Positions 26,424-33,602 of a DNA stretch of 64,000 nucleotides are shown here, piece by piece (the first letter of the stretch is position 1; the number at the start of each line of letters is the position of its first letter). A model generated the notes under the pieces. That model did not search any database. It was not told the origin of the DNA and was given only the letters and a program-made list of their open reading frames with translations. The stretch covers positions 87,618-151,617 of the forward strand of contig JAGCGK010000143.1 in the NCBI GenBank assembly GCA_017649645.1, given 5' to 3'. This DNA is from Clostridiales bacterium (GTDB taxonomy: Bacteria > Bacillota > Clostridia > Saccharofermentanales > Saccharofermentanaceae). The translations under genes and the position numbers were made by a program.

Positions 26424-28478
26424 ATGGGACATATATTATCTTTCTTTTCGATGATTAATGACGGATTGATCTTTGGTTTGGGCCAGATCATGCGTCTTTG
26501 CTACTTTATCTGCAATAACTACGGTTTGAGCATTATCTTGTTTACTCTTATCACTAAGGTAATTCTTTTGCCGCTTGCGATCATTGTTCAGATCAATTCC
26601 ATCAAGATGGTTAATCTTATGCCTGAACAGAACGCATTGAAGATCAAGTATATCGACGATAAAGATAAATTCACCGACGCTCAGCTCGAACTTTATAAGA
26701 AGCACAAGTATAATCCGATCATCGGTGTTATACCTCTTTTGATCCAGGTTCCTTTGGTATTGGGTCTTGTAGGTGTTATCTATAGACCATTGTCCTATGT
26801 ATTGAGTTTTAACAGTTCAACTGTTGAATCTCTTAAGACCTGGCTCATCACTACTATGAACGGTGCAGAGCTCACAAGCAGATTCCAGCTTGATATCATC
26901 AGCAAGATCAAAGACGGTATCGTTCCTACAGATGCTTCGCTTCTTGAATCAGTTACCAAGATCACTAATTTCGATACACATTTCCTTGGTATCGATCTGA
27001 GTGCTACTCCTAGTTTCCATGGTAATTACATTCTCTTGCTCATTCCTATCCTTTCCGGACTGAGTGCCTGGTTCCTCTGCGAGATGCAGAACAGGATCAA
27101 TGTATTGCAGCTTACTCAGGAAAAGCCTTATATGATCGCTACAACTGTTTTCATGGTTGCATTCTCTACATATTTCGCTTTCCTTGTTCCTACAGGTGTT
27201 GGTCTTTATTGGATATTCGGTAACCTTTTTGCCGTTCCTTCTATGATCCTTGTTAATCTTATTATTCCGCCAAAGAAGCATATAGATTACGAGTATTTCG
27301 AGAAGATGAAGGCGGAGAAGGCCAAAAAAGAGAAGATCCGTAAGGAACATATGTCTGTCGAGAAGAAAGACTACAAGCGTTTCTTCGAAGTACAGGATAT
27401 GAAGCTCATGATCTACTCTGAGCAGAACGGTTTCTATAAGTACTATGCCGGAATCATTGATTATATCTGTGAGAATTCTGATCTTGAGATCCATTACGTA
27501 ACGAGCGATCCTAAGGATAATATCTTTAATGATCCGAGAAAACAGATCAAGTCATACTACATTGCTTCCGATAAGTATCTTATTCCGCTTTTCATGAAGC
27601 TTGATTGTAAGATCTGTCTTCTTACGACTCCTGATCTTGAGAAGTATCAGCTCAAGAGATCCAAGGTTAATAAGAATATCGAGTATATCTATTCCGATCA
27701 TGCTATGGCAAGTATCAACCTTACTTTGCGTAAGGGTGCTTTGAACTACTATGATACTATCTTCTGCTGTGGTCCTGACTATGTTGAAGAGATCAGAGCT
27801 ATAGAGAAGCTTTATGGAACAAAGAAGAAGAGACTCGTTGAGACAGGTTATCCTTTGATCGATGATATGGTTGCTAAATACGAGGCTTCTGAGCATGTTA
27901 AGCATGACAGGCCAATGATCCTTATCGCTCCGTCATGGCAGCCTGATAACATTTTCGAGTCATGTATTGATAATATCCTTAAATATTTGAAGGATACTGA
28001 ATATGACATTATCTTAAGACCTCATCCACAGCAGGTAAGGCATATGCCTGAACTTTTCGAGGAGCTTCGTAAGAAGTATGAAACAGAGGGAAGCAATATC
28101 AAGGTTGATACTGATTTTTCTAAGACTAACCCGGTTATGGAGGCTGATCTTCTTATAACTGACTGGTCCGATATCTGTTGGGAGTATTCATTTACGACCA
28201 AGCGTCCTGTTCTTTTCATCAACACTCCAATGAAGGTTATGAACCCTGATTATGAGAAGATCGATATCGTTCCTAAGAACATCAAGCTTCGTAATGTAAT
28301 CGGTAAGAGTGTCGATCCGGATAAGGCTGAGGAAGTTAAGCCTGCTATTGATTACTTGTTGGAGCATGCAGGGGAGTACAATAAGACTATTGATGATACG
28401 TTCCACGAGTATATCTTTAACATCGGAAAGAGTAAAATCCTTTGCGGTAAGTATATTTTGAAGAGGCTTGGAAAATAA
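26424..28478 (+). CDS. YidC/Oxa1-like insertase fused to CDP-glycerol glycerophosphotransferase domain
   Basis: 684 residues in one uninterrupted frame. Residues 1-285 are YidC-like: LSIILFTLITKVILLPLAII, then QINSIKMVNLMPEQNALKIKY matching the conserved cytoplasmic loop, YNPIIGVIPLLIQVPLVLGL, and two late helices with LVPTGVGLYWIFGNLF; about five helices in all. A charged linker (about 285-325) leads to a TagB/TagF-type domain: YYAGIIDYIC, IYSDHAMASINLTLRKG, ETGYPLIDDM, ILRPHPQQ (catalytic-type His) and LLITDWSDICWEYSFTTKRP. YidC inserts membrane proteins; TagF-type enzymes add glycerol phosphate to a wall or lipid carrier polymer. Here the insertase fold may serve as membrane anchor or flippase-like partner. 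Nearby uppP and acyltransferase fit polymer synthesis. Confidence 0.88.
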   Translation: MGHILSFFSMINDGLIFGLGQIMRLCYFICNNYGLSIILFTLITKVILLPLAIIVQINSIKMVNLMPEQNALKIKYIDDKDKFTDAQLELYKKHKYNPIIGVIPLLIQVPLVLGLVGVIYRPLSYVLSFNSSTVESLKTWLITTMNGAELTSRFQLDIISKIKDGIVPTDASLLESVTKITNFDTHFLGIDLSATPSFHGNYILLLIPILSGLSAWFLCEMQNRINVLQLTQEKPYMIATTVFMVAFSTYFAFLVPTGVGLYWIFGNLFAVPSMILVNLIIPPKKHIDYEYFEKMKAEKAKKEKIRKEHMSVEKKDYKRFFEVQDMKLMIYSEQNGFYKYYAGIIDYICENSDLEIHYVTSDPKDNIFNDPRKQIKSYYIASDKYLIPLFMKLDCKICLLTTPDLEKYQLKRSKVNKNIEYIYSDHAMASINLTLRKGALNYYDTIFCCGPDYVEEIRAIEKLYGTKKKRLVETGYPLIDDMVAKYEASEHVKHDRPMILIAPSWQPDNIFESCIDNILKYLKDTEYDIILRPHPQQVRHMPELFEELRKKYETEGSNIKVDTDFSKTNPVMEADLLITDWSDICWEYSFTTKRPVLFINTPMKVMNPDYEKIDIVPKNIKLRNVIGKSVDPDKAEEVKPAIDYLLEHAGEYNKTIDDTFHEYIFNIGKSKILCGKYILKRLGK

Positions 28479-28487
28479 ATTCATTCT

Positions 28488-28497
28488 TTTTCGAAAA
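28488..28497. repeat. TTTTCGAAAA palindrome, site 3
   Basis: Part of a 12-base perfect palindrome TTTTTCGAAAAA (28487-28498), nine bases after the fusion gene's stop and five before the tRNA promoter. Confidence 0.6.
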
Positions 28498-28502
28498 ATC
28501 AC

Positions 28503-28531
28503 TTGACGAGGAACGAAGTTATTTATATACT
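28503..28531 (+). promoter_or_regulatory. Promoter of the tRNA-CAT/tRNA-Tyr unit
   Basis: TTGACG (28503-28508), 17-base spacer, TATACT (28526-28531), 40 bases upstream of the first tRNA. Confidence 0.85.
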
Positions 28532-28570
28532 ATACAAGCGTTTGAAAAGCGCCCTAAGTTAGTACAACGT

Positions 28571-28647
28571 GGGCCTTTAGCTCAGTTGGTTAGAGCAACC
28601 GGCTCATAACCGGTCGGTCTTGGGTTCGAGTCCCTGAAGGCCCACCA
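28571..28647 (+). tRNA. tRNA with anticodon CAT (Ile2 or elongator Met)
   Basis: 77 nt with encoded CCA. Acceptor GGGCCTT pairs with AAGGCCC; anticodon arm ACCGG-CTCATAA-CCGGT gives CAT. It lacks the initiator marks (C1 mismatch, GGG/CCC stem), which the gene at 33431 has. The body resembles the Bacillota tRNA-Ile2 whose C34 becomes lysidine, but elongator Met cannot be ruled out by eye. Confidence 0.93.
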
Positions 28648-28677
28648 CTTAACTAACTGACTCAAACAAGACGACAT

Positions 28678-28762
28678 GGGAAGATTCCCGAGCGGCCAAA
28701 GGGAACAGACTGTAAATCTGTCGTCAGTGACTTCGGTGGTTCGAATCCACCTCTTCCCACCA
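28678..28762 (+). tRNA. tRNA-Tyr (anticodon GTA)
   Basis: 85 nt, class II, with encoded CCA. Acceptor GGGAAGA/TCTTCCC; anticodon arm ACAGA-CTGTAAA-TCTGT; a variable arm follows and the T arm has GGTTCGAAT. It is 30 bases after the CAT tRNA and shares its promoter. Confidence 0.96.
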
Positions 28763-28764
28763 AA

Positions 28765-28793
28765 CTGTCCTGATTGCTCAGGACAGTTTTTTT
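28765..28793 (+). terminator. Rho-independent terminator of the tRNA unit
   Basis: CTGTCCTGA (28765-28773), loop TTGC, TCAGGACAG (28778-28786), then seven T. Confidence 0.94.
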
Positions 28794-28888
28794 ATGCATA
28801 TGTTTCAATAGAATTACTTTTAAGACTATTTGCTTTTATATTATTTCTATTATTGGTATAGTGTTATAAATCGTTTAAGAGGTGCAAG

Positions 28889-29749
28889 ATGAGCATAGTT
28901 GATTATTTAGTAGCGTTATTATTCGGTATCGTTGAGGGTATTACCGAATGGCTTCCTGTTAGCTCAACAGGACATATGATCATACTTGATAAGATATGCA
29001 AATTGAATGTATCAGAGGATTTCTTCTCTTTGTATCTTGTTGTTATTCAGTTGGGTGCCATCTTGGCCGTTGTTGTTCTTTTCTGGAATGATCTTTGGCC
29101 TTTCGGAAAGAAGAATAATACAAAACCTCTTACCAGAGGCGGACTTTTGTCTTATGTCGATGTAAATAAGTTCCAGATGTGGTTCAAGATCGTTATTGCT
29201 TGTATTCCTGCAGGTATTGTCGGAATATTCTTTGATGATATCTTGGACGTGCTTTTGTATAACTATATTGTTGTTGCTATTGCTTTGATCGTTTTCGGTA
29301 TCCTTTTTATAGTTACTGAGACTGTTATGAAGAATAAAGAACCAAGATGTAAGGATATAAATGATCTTTCATATATGGATGCTTTGCTTATCGGATTTTT
29401 CCAGCTTATAGCAGCTATTTTCCCGGGTACATCAAGATCCGGATCTACTATTGTCGGTTCATTGATGATCGGAATAAGCAGGGAAGTGGCAGCAAAATTT
29501 ACGTTCTTCCTTGCTGTTCCTGTTATGCTTGGTGCCAGCCTTTTGAAGATTGTTAAGTATGACGGTACGATTACCAATCAGGAGTTTATTGTACTTGCTA
29601 TCGGAATGGTATCTGCTTTTATTATTTCATTGTTCATCTTGAAATTCATTATCGGCTATGTCAGGAAACATGATTTTAAGGTTTTCGGCTGGTACAGGAT
29701 CGTACTCGGAATCCTTGTTATCATTGCATTTAAGTTTATCTTGAAATAA
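28889..29749 (+). CDS. uppP: Undecaprenyl-diphosphatase
   Basis: 286 residues, all helical and hydrophobic. GIVEGITEWLPVSSTGHM near residue 12 (catalytic E/E pair with SSTGH) and PGTSRSGSTIVGSLMIG near 182 are the two UppP/BacA signature motifs. The enzyme cleaves undecaprenyl diphosphate to the monophosphate outside the membrane so the lipid carrier can be reused for peptidoglycan and other wall polymers. GAGGTG precedes the ATG. It sits between the YidC-glycerophosphotransferase fusion and an acyltransferase. Confidence 0.97.
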   Translation: MSIVDYLVALLFGIVEGITEWLPVSSTGHMIILDKICKLNVSEDFFSLYLVVIQLGAILAVVVLFWNDLWPFGKKNNTKPLTRGGLLSYVDVNKFQMWFKIVIACIPAGIVGIFFDDILDVLLYNYIVVAIALIVFGILFIVTETVMKNKEPRCKDINDLSYMDALLIGFFQLIAAIFPGTSRSGSTIVGSLMIGISREVAAKFTFFLAVPVMLGASLLKIVKYDGTITNQEFIVLAIGMVSAFIISLFILKFIIGYVRKHDFKVFGWYRIVLGILVIIAFKFILK

Positions 29750-29757
29750 CGCTGTTG

Positions 29758-29786
29758 TTGTTAAAACCAAATTGATAATCTATAAT
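29758..29786 (+). promoter_or_regulatory. Promoter of the acyltransferase gene
   Basis: TTGTTA (29758-29763), 17-base spacer, TATAAT (29781-29786). Confidence 0.6.
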
Positions 29787-29787
29787 A

Positions 29788-29814
29788 CCTATTGTATTTT
29801 CGTTAAACAATAGG
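29788..29814 (+). promoter_or_regulatory. Inverted repeat at transcript start of the acyltransferase gene
   Basis: Perfect arms CCTATTGT (29788-29795) and ACAATAGG (29807-29814) around ATTTTCGTTAA. The right arm includes the AGG of the ribosome binding site (AGGATGAT), so either an operator just after the -10 or a hairpin hiding the start is possible. Confidence 0.5.
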
Positions 29815-29822
29815 ATGATGAT

Positions 29823-30863
29823 ATGATCGATTTAAGCTTGATTAATAAACACAGAAAATTCCTGATGGGCCTGGCTGCCTTTTGGATCGTTGTCTACCAT
29901 TCCAGCTTTTTTGATTTCAGAGATATCGAGTTTTTAAGCGTAACTCATATCGGTGATCTTCTGGAGATCTTGAAGCGCTTAGGTAATGCTGCAGTAGAAG
30001 TTTTTCTGTTCCTGTCCGGAATCGGACTTTATTATTCCATGACCAAAGACTCGAAGCTGACTTCGTTTTACAAGAAGAGATTCTTTAGAGTCGTTCCGAG
30101 TGCATTTATTATCGTAGTTACTCTTTGCGGATTTTTAAGTACGACTTATTTGCCTGAGTATTTTTCTCAGATTACCTTTGTTGATCTGTTCATCAAATCT
30201 GAAGTAGCAGAGGTAGCTTGGTATGTTTCTGCAATCCTTGTGTTCTATCTGTTTTTCCCGCTTATCTATAAAGCGGTTAAGAGATTCGGATTGATTGCTG
30301 TTATCGTAATATCATTGGTTTCTATCATCTTTACGTTTGTACTTGGTATTATTGATTACGACTATTTTATGAGAGTCGAAGTATTCTTGACGAGAATACC
30401 TGCATTTGTCACCGGTGCTTATCTCGGTAAGATCATAATGAAAGGCGTTAAGATCCCGAGATGGGGCTTTTTGGCTATTATCTTGTTCAATATTGTCTAT
30501 ACATTCCTTTCAGTATTCCTTATCATCCAGATCCAGGAAGACTATGGATTTATCAGACACTATATCAATTTCCCGTTGGCTCTTTCATTCTTGTTTGTAT
30601 TTGCTTTCCTGAGAGAAGCAGTCGGATCACACATAATCACGAGATTTTTCGAGATGCTCGGAATATTCTCTTTGGAGTATTATCTGATCCACGTAAACAT
30701 GTATCAGTATTGCCTTAAATTCTTCAATACTGATGAAGAGTCCGGACTTAAATACGCCATTACGATCATCGTGGTATCATTTGTTCTTGCTGTTATCGTA
30801 AAGAGCGTTGCCGATAAGATATCTGGTTATCTGAATCCTCCCAAAGTTGAAGAGAAGAAGTGA
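29823..30863 (+). CDS. Membrane acyltransferase family 3 protein
   Basis: 346 residues, about ten membrane helices. The start LMGLAAFWIVVYHSSFF has the catalytic-type His of acyltransferase family 3 (as in OatA and NodX), and RFFRVVPSAFIIV fits the conserved R-x-x-R region; LEYYLIHVNMY near the end is also typical. These proteins pass acetyl or other acyl groups from the cytoplasm to surface sugars. There is no extracellular SGNH domain, so this is the membrane part alone. Target unknown; glycopolymer genes nearby suggest one. Confidence 0.9.
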   Translation: MIDLSLINKHRKFLMGLAAFWIVVYHSSFFDFRDIEFLSVTHIGDLLEILKRLGNAAVEVFLFLSGIGLYYSMTKDSKLTSFYKKRFFRVVPSAFIIVVTLCGFLSTTYLPEYFSQITFVDLFIKSEVAEVAWYVSAILVFYLFFPLIYKAVKRFGLIAVIVISLVSIIFTFVLGIIDYDYFMRVEVFLTRIPAFVTGAYLGKIIMKGVKIPRWGFLAIILFNIVYTFLSVFLIIQIQEDYGFIRHYINFPLALSFLFVFAFLREAVGSHIITRFFEMLGIFSLEYYLIHVNMYQYCLKFFNTDEESGLKYAITIIVVSFVLAVIVKSVADKISGYLNPPKVEEKK

Positions 30864-30887
30864 TCTTATAGTTTTATATACAATTGA

Positions 30888-30916
30888 CCATCGGTATATC
30901 CGGTGGTTTTCTTTTG
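30888..30916 (+). terminator. Rho-independent terminator of the acyltransferase gene
   Basis: ACCATCGG (30888-30895), TATAT, CCGGTGGT (30901-30908, one G-T pair), then TTTCTTTT. Confidence 0.8.
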
Positions 30917-31080
30917 CTCGAAAACGTGTACCGATTAAAGCTGTCCCGGAAGGCCAGGATAAAATGTACTGATAATCCCGGTATCCTCAGCCAAAGGCTT
31001 GGTTTAGTTATAGACATTATTATAGCTTCATCTCATATTAGCTCATGAATGAGAATAAGAAAAACATTAGGCATAATAAA
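30917..31080. other. Non-coding stretch between two terminators
   Basis: No reading frame or known RNA seen. It has short hairpin-capable words (AGCC-AAA-GGCT near 30999; CTCAT-GA-ATGAG near 31041) and a TATAAT on the minus strand near 31020. It could hold a small RNA, but nothing identifies one. Confidence 0.3.
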
Positions 31081-31106
31081 GGAGCTTACTCAAACAAGTA
31101 AGCTCC
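31081..31106 (-). terminator. Rho-independent terminator of the TTTEA-repeat protein gene
   Basis: Perfect 10-base arms GGAGCTTACT and AGTAAGCTCC with a 6-base loop; on the minus strand TTTATTATG follows. The T tract is modest. Confidence 0.85.
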
Positions 31107-31133
31107 TGAACTTATTAGTCATTCAATTGACGA

Positions 31134-33146
31134 TCACTTGTTCCAATCGAAGTAACATGATGTGTAACCGTAGTGAGAAGGCTTGCCGTCTGTAGAAACT
31201 GTGATAGGAGCCTTAAACTTCTCGCCGGCCTCGATCGTTGCACTTGTAGGTGTACCGATGAAGGTGTTCTTTGTATCAGGAACAGCTTCAAATGTGAAGT
31301 AGTCTGATGTTACGTTAGTGATTGTCTTATCAGAATTGAATGTGATCTTAACTGAGTTCACGGAATCCTTAAGCTGTGCATCCTTTGAACCATAGTTCTC
31401 GAGAACGAGGTTACAAGTGAAGCCGGAATCGTTGGATGTGAATCCGCTCATGCTTGTATAGAATGTTGTAACAGCACCGCCGCCATTTGAAGGCTTTTTA
31501 GTTGTTTCTGTGGTCGTAGCCTCAGTAGTTGTTGCCTCCGTTGTCGTAGCTTCTGTAGTAGTAGCTTCGGTTGTGGTAGCTTCAGTTGTCTCTTCTGTCG
31601 TGGTTGCCTCAGTAGTTGTGGCCTCCGTAGTTGTAGCCTCAGTTGTAGTAGCTTCGGTTGTCGTAGCTTCGGTTGTTGTCTCTTCAGTTGTTGTCGTAGC
31701 CTCAGTTGTTGTGTCATCTGTAGACTCTGTAGGATCGGACTTAGACTCAGAGATGATAGAAGTTACTGCTGTCTCCTCATCGTCATCATCATCGTGATGT
31801 CTGGATGTCTTTGTTGTAGATGTTCCGGAGATACCCTTGAAATAATCTGTGATCTTGGAACCGAACATAAGTCCGATGATAACGACTACAAGGATAAGGA
31901 AGAGAACAACAGCGGCGATAATGGATCCGACGCCGAATGATTTCTTCTTTTTAGTCTCAACTGTAGTAACAGGCTGGATGTTTCCTGTCTGACTTGCTGC
32001 AGACTTACGCTGCGTAGGCGGGATACGTCTTTCGTTAGTACTTCCGAACGGAGTAGAGTTAGAAGTGCTTTGACGTGGTGGCCTCTTAACAGCAGCTTGA
32101 GCAGCTTCCTGTTTTCCTGCACCAGGTCTTACATTATTAGCCTGACGCTTAACAGGAGCTCTTTGCTCAACAGAAGCTGCGTTAGTGGATTTACCGAAAG
32201 CATCAACACCGGAAGAAACTTTTCCGTATGTCTGAACACCTTCGAGCTTATCTTTCTGCGGCTTACTCTGTTTTGTAGATGATTTGAATGCTTCAAAAGC
32301 TTTCTGATCAGGGGAGAGCTCTTCCTTAGCAGGCTCAGATGCGAAATCTGCAACTGTCGATGCAACTGCAGCAGCTGCTGCTGCCTCGGCAACAGGAGCA
32401 GACTCTTCAACTTTGTCCTCAACAGGTGTTTCATTCTTAGGAACAAAAGGCGATACTTCTTCTTTTGGTTCAATATCATCAGAAATATTGTCCTCAACAG
32501 GAGAGAAAGGCTTTGGTTCTTCAACAGGAGCATGTCCTGAGAAGGAGCTGGAAGATTTAGTAGACTCAGATGCTGCGAAATCAAGATCTTTTGCAGAGCT
32601 TGCCGTTGCTGCTTTAGGAGCAAAGATCGGTTTGTCGATCGGCTCATCGATCTGCTGGTCAAGATCATTGATCTCTTCTTTGACCTCTTCCTTAACTTCC
32701 TCAACTTTTTCTTCGATCTTATCTTCTTTAACTTCCGGAGTTGCCGGCTTAGGATCGTCAACTACAGGAGCGTTCAATGGCTTGAATGCAGAAATGGATG
32801 AATCGAAATCAAAGTCAGCGAGATCGTCTTCATAATCCATTCCGTCAAATGAATTATCATACTTGAGCTTATCAGATACTGAATTTATAGGATCATTGTT
32901 CTTGAACGAAACAACAAATGAAGAATCGATAGTATCGTTAGCTTTGATGTCATCTTCGCTGAAACTGGTATCAAACAATGAATCATGTGAGGATGTCTGA
33001 TTGGTACCGTTTAGCGGTGAAGCAAAAAGGGAATCGGGATTTCCCTCAGCTGCGGGAGAATCATCAAGATTACTGTTGGCATTATCAGCTCCGAATAATT
33101 TACTGTCGTTAGATTTGTTTTCTTTATCGTCAGAATTGTAGAGCAT
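31134..33146 (-). CDS. Single-pass surface protein with TTTEA-repeat stalk and beta-type C-terminal domain
   Basis: 670 residues. Residues 1-400 are low-complexity, rich in Asp, Glu, Ser, Pro and Ala, with a KVEEVKEEVKEEINDL coiled stretch near 140 and a basic segment before the membrane. One helix (about 405-427, after KKKK) has no signal peptide ahead of it, so the long N-terminus should be cytoplasmic. Outside, His/Asp clusters and about 65 residues of TTTEA-type repeats (about 480-550) form a stalk for a ~110-residue C-terminal domain (SGFTCNLVLENYGSKDAQLKD) that looks like a beta-sandwich, vaguely CBM2-like. AGGAAGGTG lies 7 bases before the ATG. Function unknown; a link between cell interior and surface substrate is my inference. 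Confidence 0.75.
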   Translation of the reverse strand: MLYNSDDKENKSNDSKLFGADNANSNLDDSPAAEGNPDSLFASPLNGTNQTSSHDSLFDTSFSEDDIKANDTIDSSFVVSFKNNDPINSVSDKLKYDNSFDGMDYEDDLADFDFDSSISAFKPLNAPVVDDPKPATPEVKEDKIEEKVEEVKEEVKEEINDLDQQIDEPIDKPIFAPKAATASSAKDLDFAASESTKSSSSFSGHAPVEEPKPFSPVEDNISDDIEPKEEVSPFVPKNETPVEDKVEESAPVAEAAAAAAVASTVADFASEPAKEELSPDQKAFEAFKSSTKQSKPQKDKLEGVQTYGKVSSGVDAFGKSTNAASVEQRAPVKRQANNVRPGAGKQEAAQAAVKRPPRQSTSNSTPFGSTNERRIPPTQRKSAASQTGNIQPVTTVETKKKKSFGVGSIIAAVVLFLILVVVIIGLMFGSKITDYFKGISGTSTTKTSRHHDDDDDEETAVTSIISESKSDPTESTDDTTTEATTTTEETTTEATTTEATTTEATTTEATTTEATTTEETTEATTTEATTTEATTTEATTTEATTTETTKKPSNGGGAVTTFYTSMSGFTSNDSGFTCNLVLENYGSKDAQLKDSVNSVKITFNSDKTITNVTSDYFTFEAVPDTKNTFIGTPTSATIEAGEKFKAPITVSTDGKPSHYGYTSCYFDWNK
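31500..31720 (-). repeat. Degenerate 15-base tandem repeat coding TTTEA
   Basis: About 13 head-to-tail units; Thr and Ala codons vary between units (for example GTAGTTGTGGCC against GTTGTAGTAGCT on the plus strand), which argues for selection on the protein and an old array. Confidence 0.85.
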
Positions 33147-33178
33147 AAAATGTTCACCTTCCTATTTTTATTAAAATA

Positions 33179-33207
33179 AATATAATTCAAATCATAAATG
33201 TTTTCAA
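33179..33207 (-). promoter_or_regulatory. Promoter of the TTTEA-repeat protein gene
   Basis: Minus strand: TTGAAA (33202-33207), 17-base spacer, TATATT (33179-33184). Confidence 0.65.
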
Positions 33208-33208
33208 C

Positions 33209-33233
33209 TTTTAACGTTTCACTTACGTTAAAA
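33209..33233. promoter_or_regulatory. 25-base inverted repeat, possible operator
   Basis: Perfect 9-base arms TTTTAACGT (33209-33217) and ACGTTAAAA (33225-33233), 7 bases apart. It lies one base upstream of the -35 of the minus-strand promoter, the usual place for an activator site. Confidence 0.6.
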
Positions 33234-33275
33234 TGTCAAGGCAAATGTATTATTTTTGCCTTTTTCAAAAAGTGT

Positions 33276-33304
33276 TTGACATACCTCGGTCATAATGTTA
33301 TTAT
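33276..33304 (+). promoter_or_regulatory. Promoter of the tRNA-Leu/tRNA-fMet unit
   Basis: Consensus TTGACA (33276-33281), 17-base spacer, TATTAT (33299-33304), 18 bases before tRNA-Leu. Confidence 0.88.
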
Positions 33305-33322
33305 CTTTAAGCGCTTGGAAAT

Positions 33323-33409
33323 GCTCGTGTGGCGGAACAGGCAGACGCAACGGACTTAAAATCCGTCGGAGTAAAATCCGTACCGGTTCAAGTCCGGTCA
33401 CGAGCACCA
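33323..33409 (+). tRNA. tRNA-Leu (anticodon TAA)
   Basis: 87 nt, class II, encoded CCA. Acceptor GCTCGTG/CACGAGC; anticodon arm ACGGA-CTTAAAA-TCCGT; long variable arm; T arm GGTTCAAGTCC. Confidence 0.96.
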
Positions 33410-33430
33410 AATTCAAGTCAAATCCAACAT

Positions 33431-33507
33431 CGCGGAGTGGAGCAGTTGGTAGCTTGCCGGGCTCATAACCCGGAGGTCGTGAGGTTCGAGTCCCGCCTCC
33501 GCAACCA
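33431..33507 (+). tRNA. Initiator tRNA-fMet (anticodon CAT)
   Basis: 77 nt, encoded CCA. Starts C (C1 opposite A72, unpaired as in bacterial initiators), has three G-C pairs at the anticodon stem (CCGGG-CTCATAA-CCCGG) and the D arm GGAGCAGTTGGTAGCTTG. Confidence 0.96.
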
Positions 33508-33511
33508 TTTG

Positions 33512-33540
33512 AAGTTGTCTCTTGTGAGGCAACTTTTTTT
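33512..33540 (+). terminator. Rho-independent terminator of the tRNA-Leu/fMet unit
   Basis: AAGTTG...CAACTT stem (33512-33517 with 33530-33535) with inner CTC/GAG, followed by seven T. Confidence 0.88.
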
Positions 33541-33584
33541 GTGCATTTTTGCCTTATAAATTTTCCTTTCGAAAATTCTTCTTA

Positions 33585-33593
33585 TGCTATAAT
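33585..33593 (+). promoter_or_regulatory. Extended -10 directly before the metallophosphoesterase start
   Basis: TG-C-TATAAT ending 9 bases before the ATG at 33603, which puts the transcript start within a few bases of the start codon. Confidence 0.6.
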
Positions 33594-33602
33594 CGTGGCG
33601 TT

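Noticed and set aside
28676-28861. Short plus-strand reading frame over tRNA-Tyr
   Set aside because: It runs through the tRNA and its terminator; a chance frame on structured RNA.
31500-31720. Tandem repeats as a CRISPR array
   Set aside because: The 15-base units are head to tail without spacers and lie in a coding frame.
31510-31797. Plus-strand frame coding repeated VVVAS
   Set aside because: It is the antisense of the TTTEA repeats in the minus-strand gene.
33329-33559. 76-codon reading frame over tRNA-Leu and tRNA-fMet
   Set aside because: A well-known type of false protein made from tRNA genes; no ribosome site.
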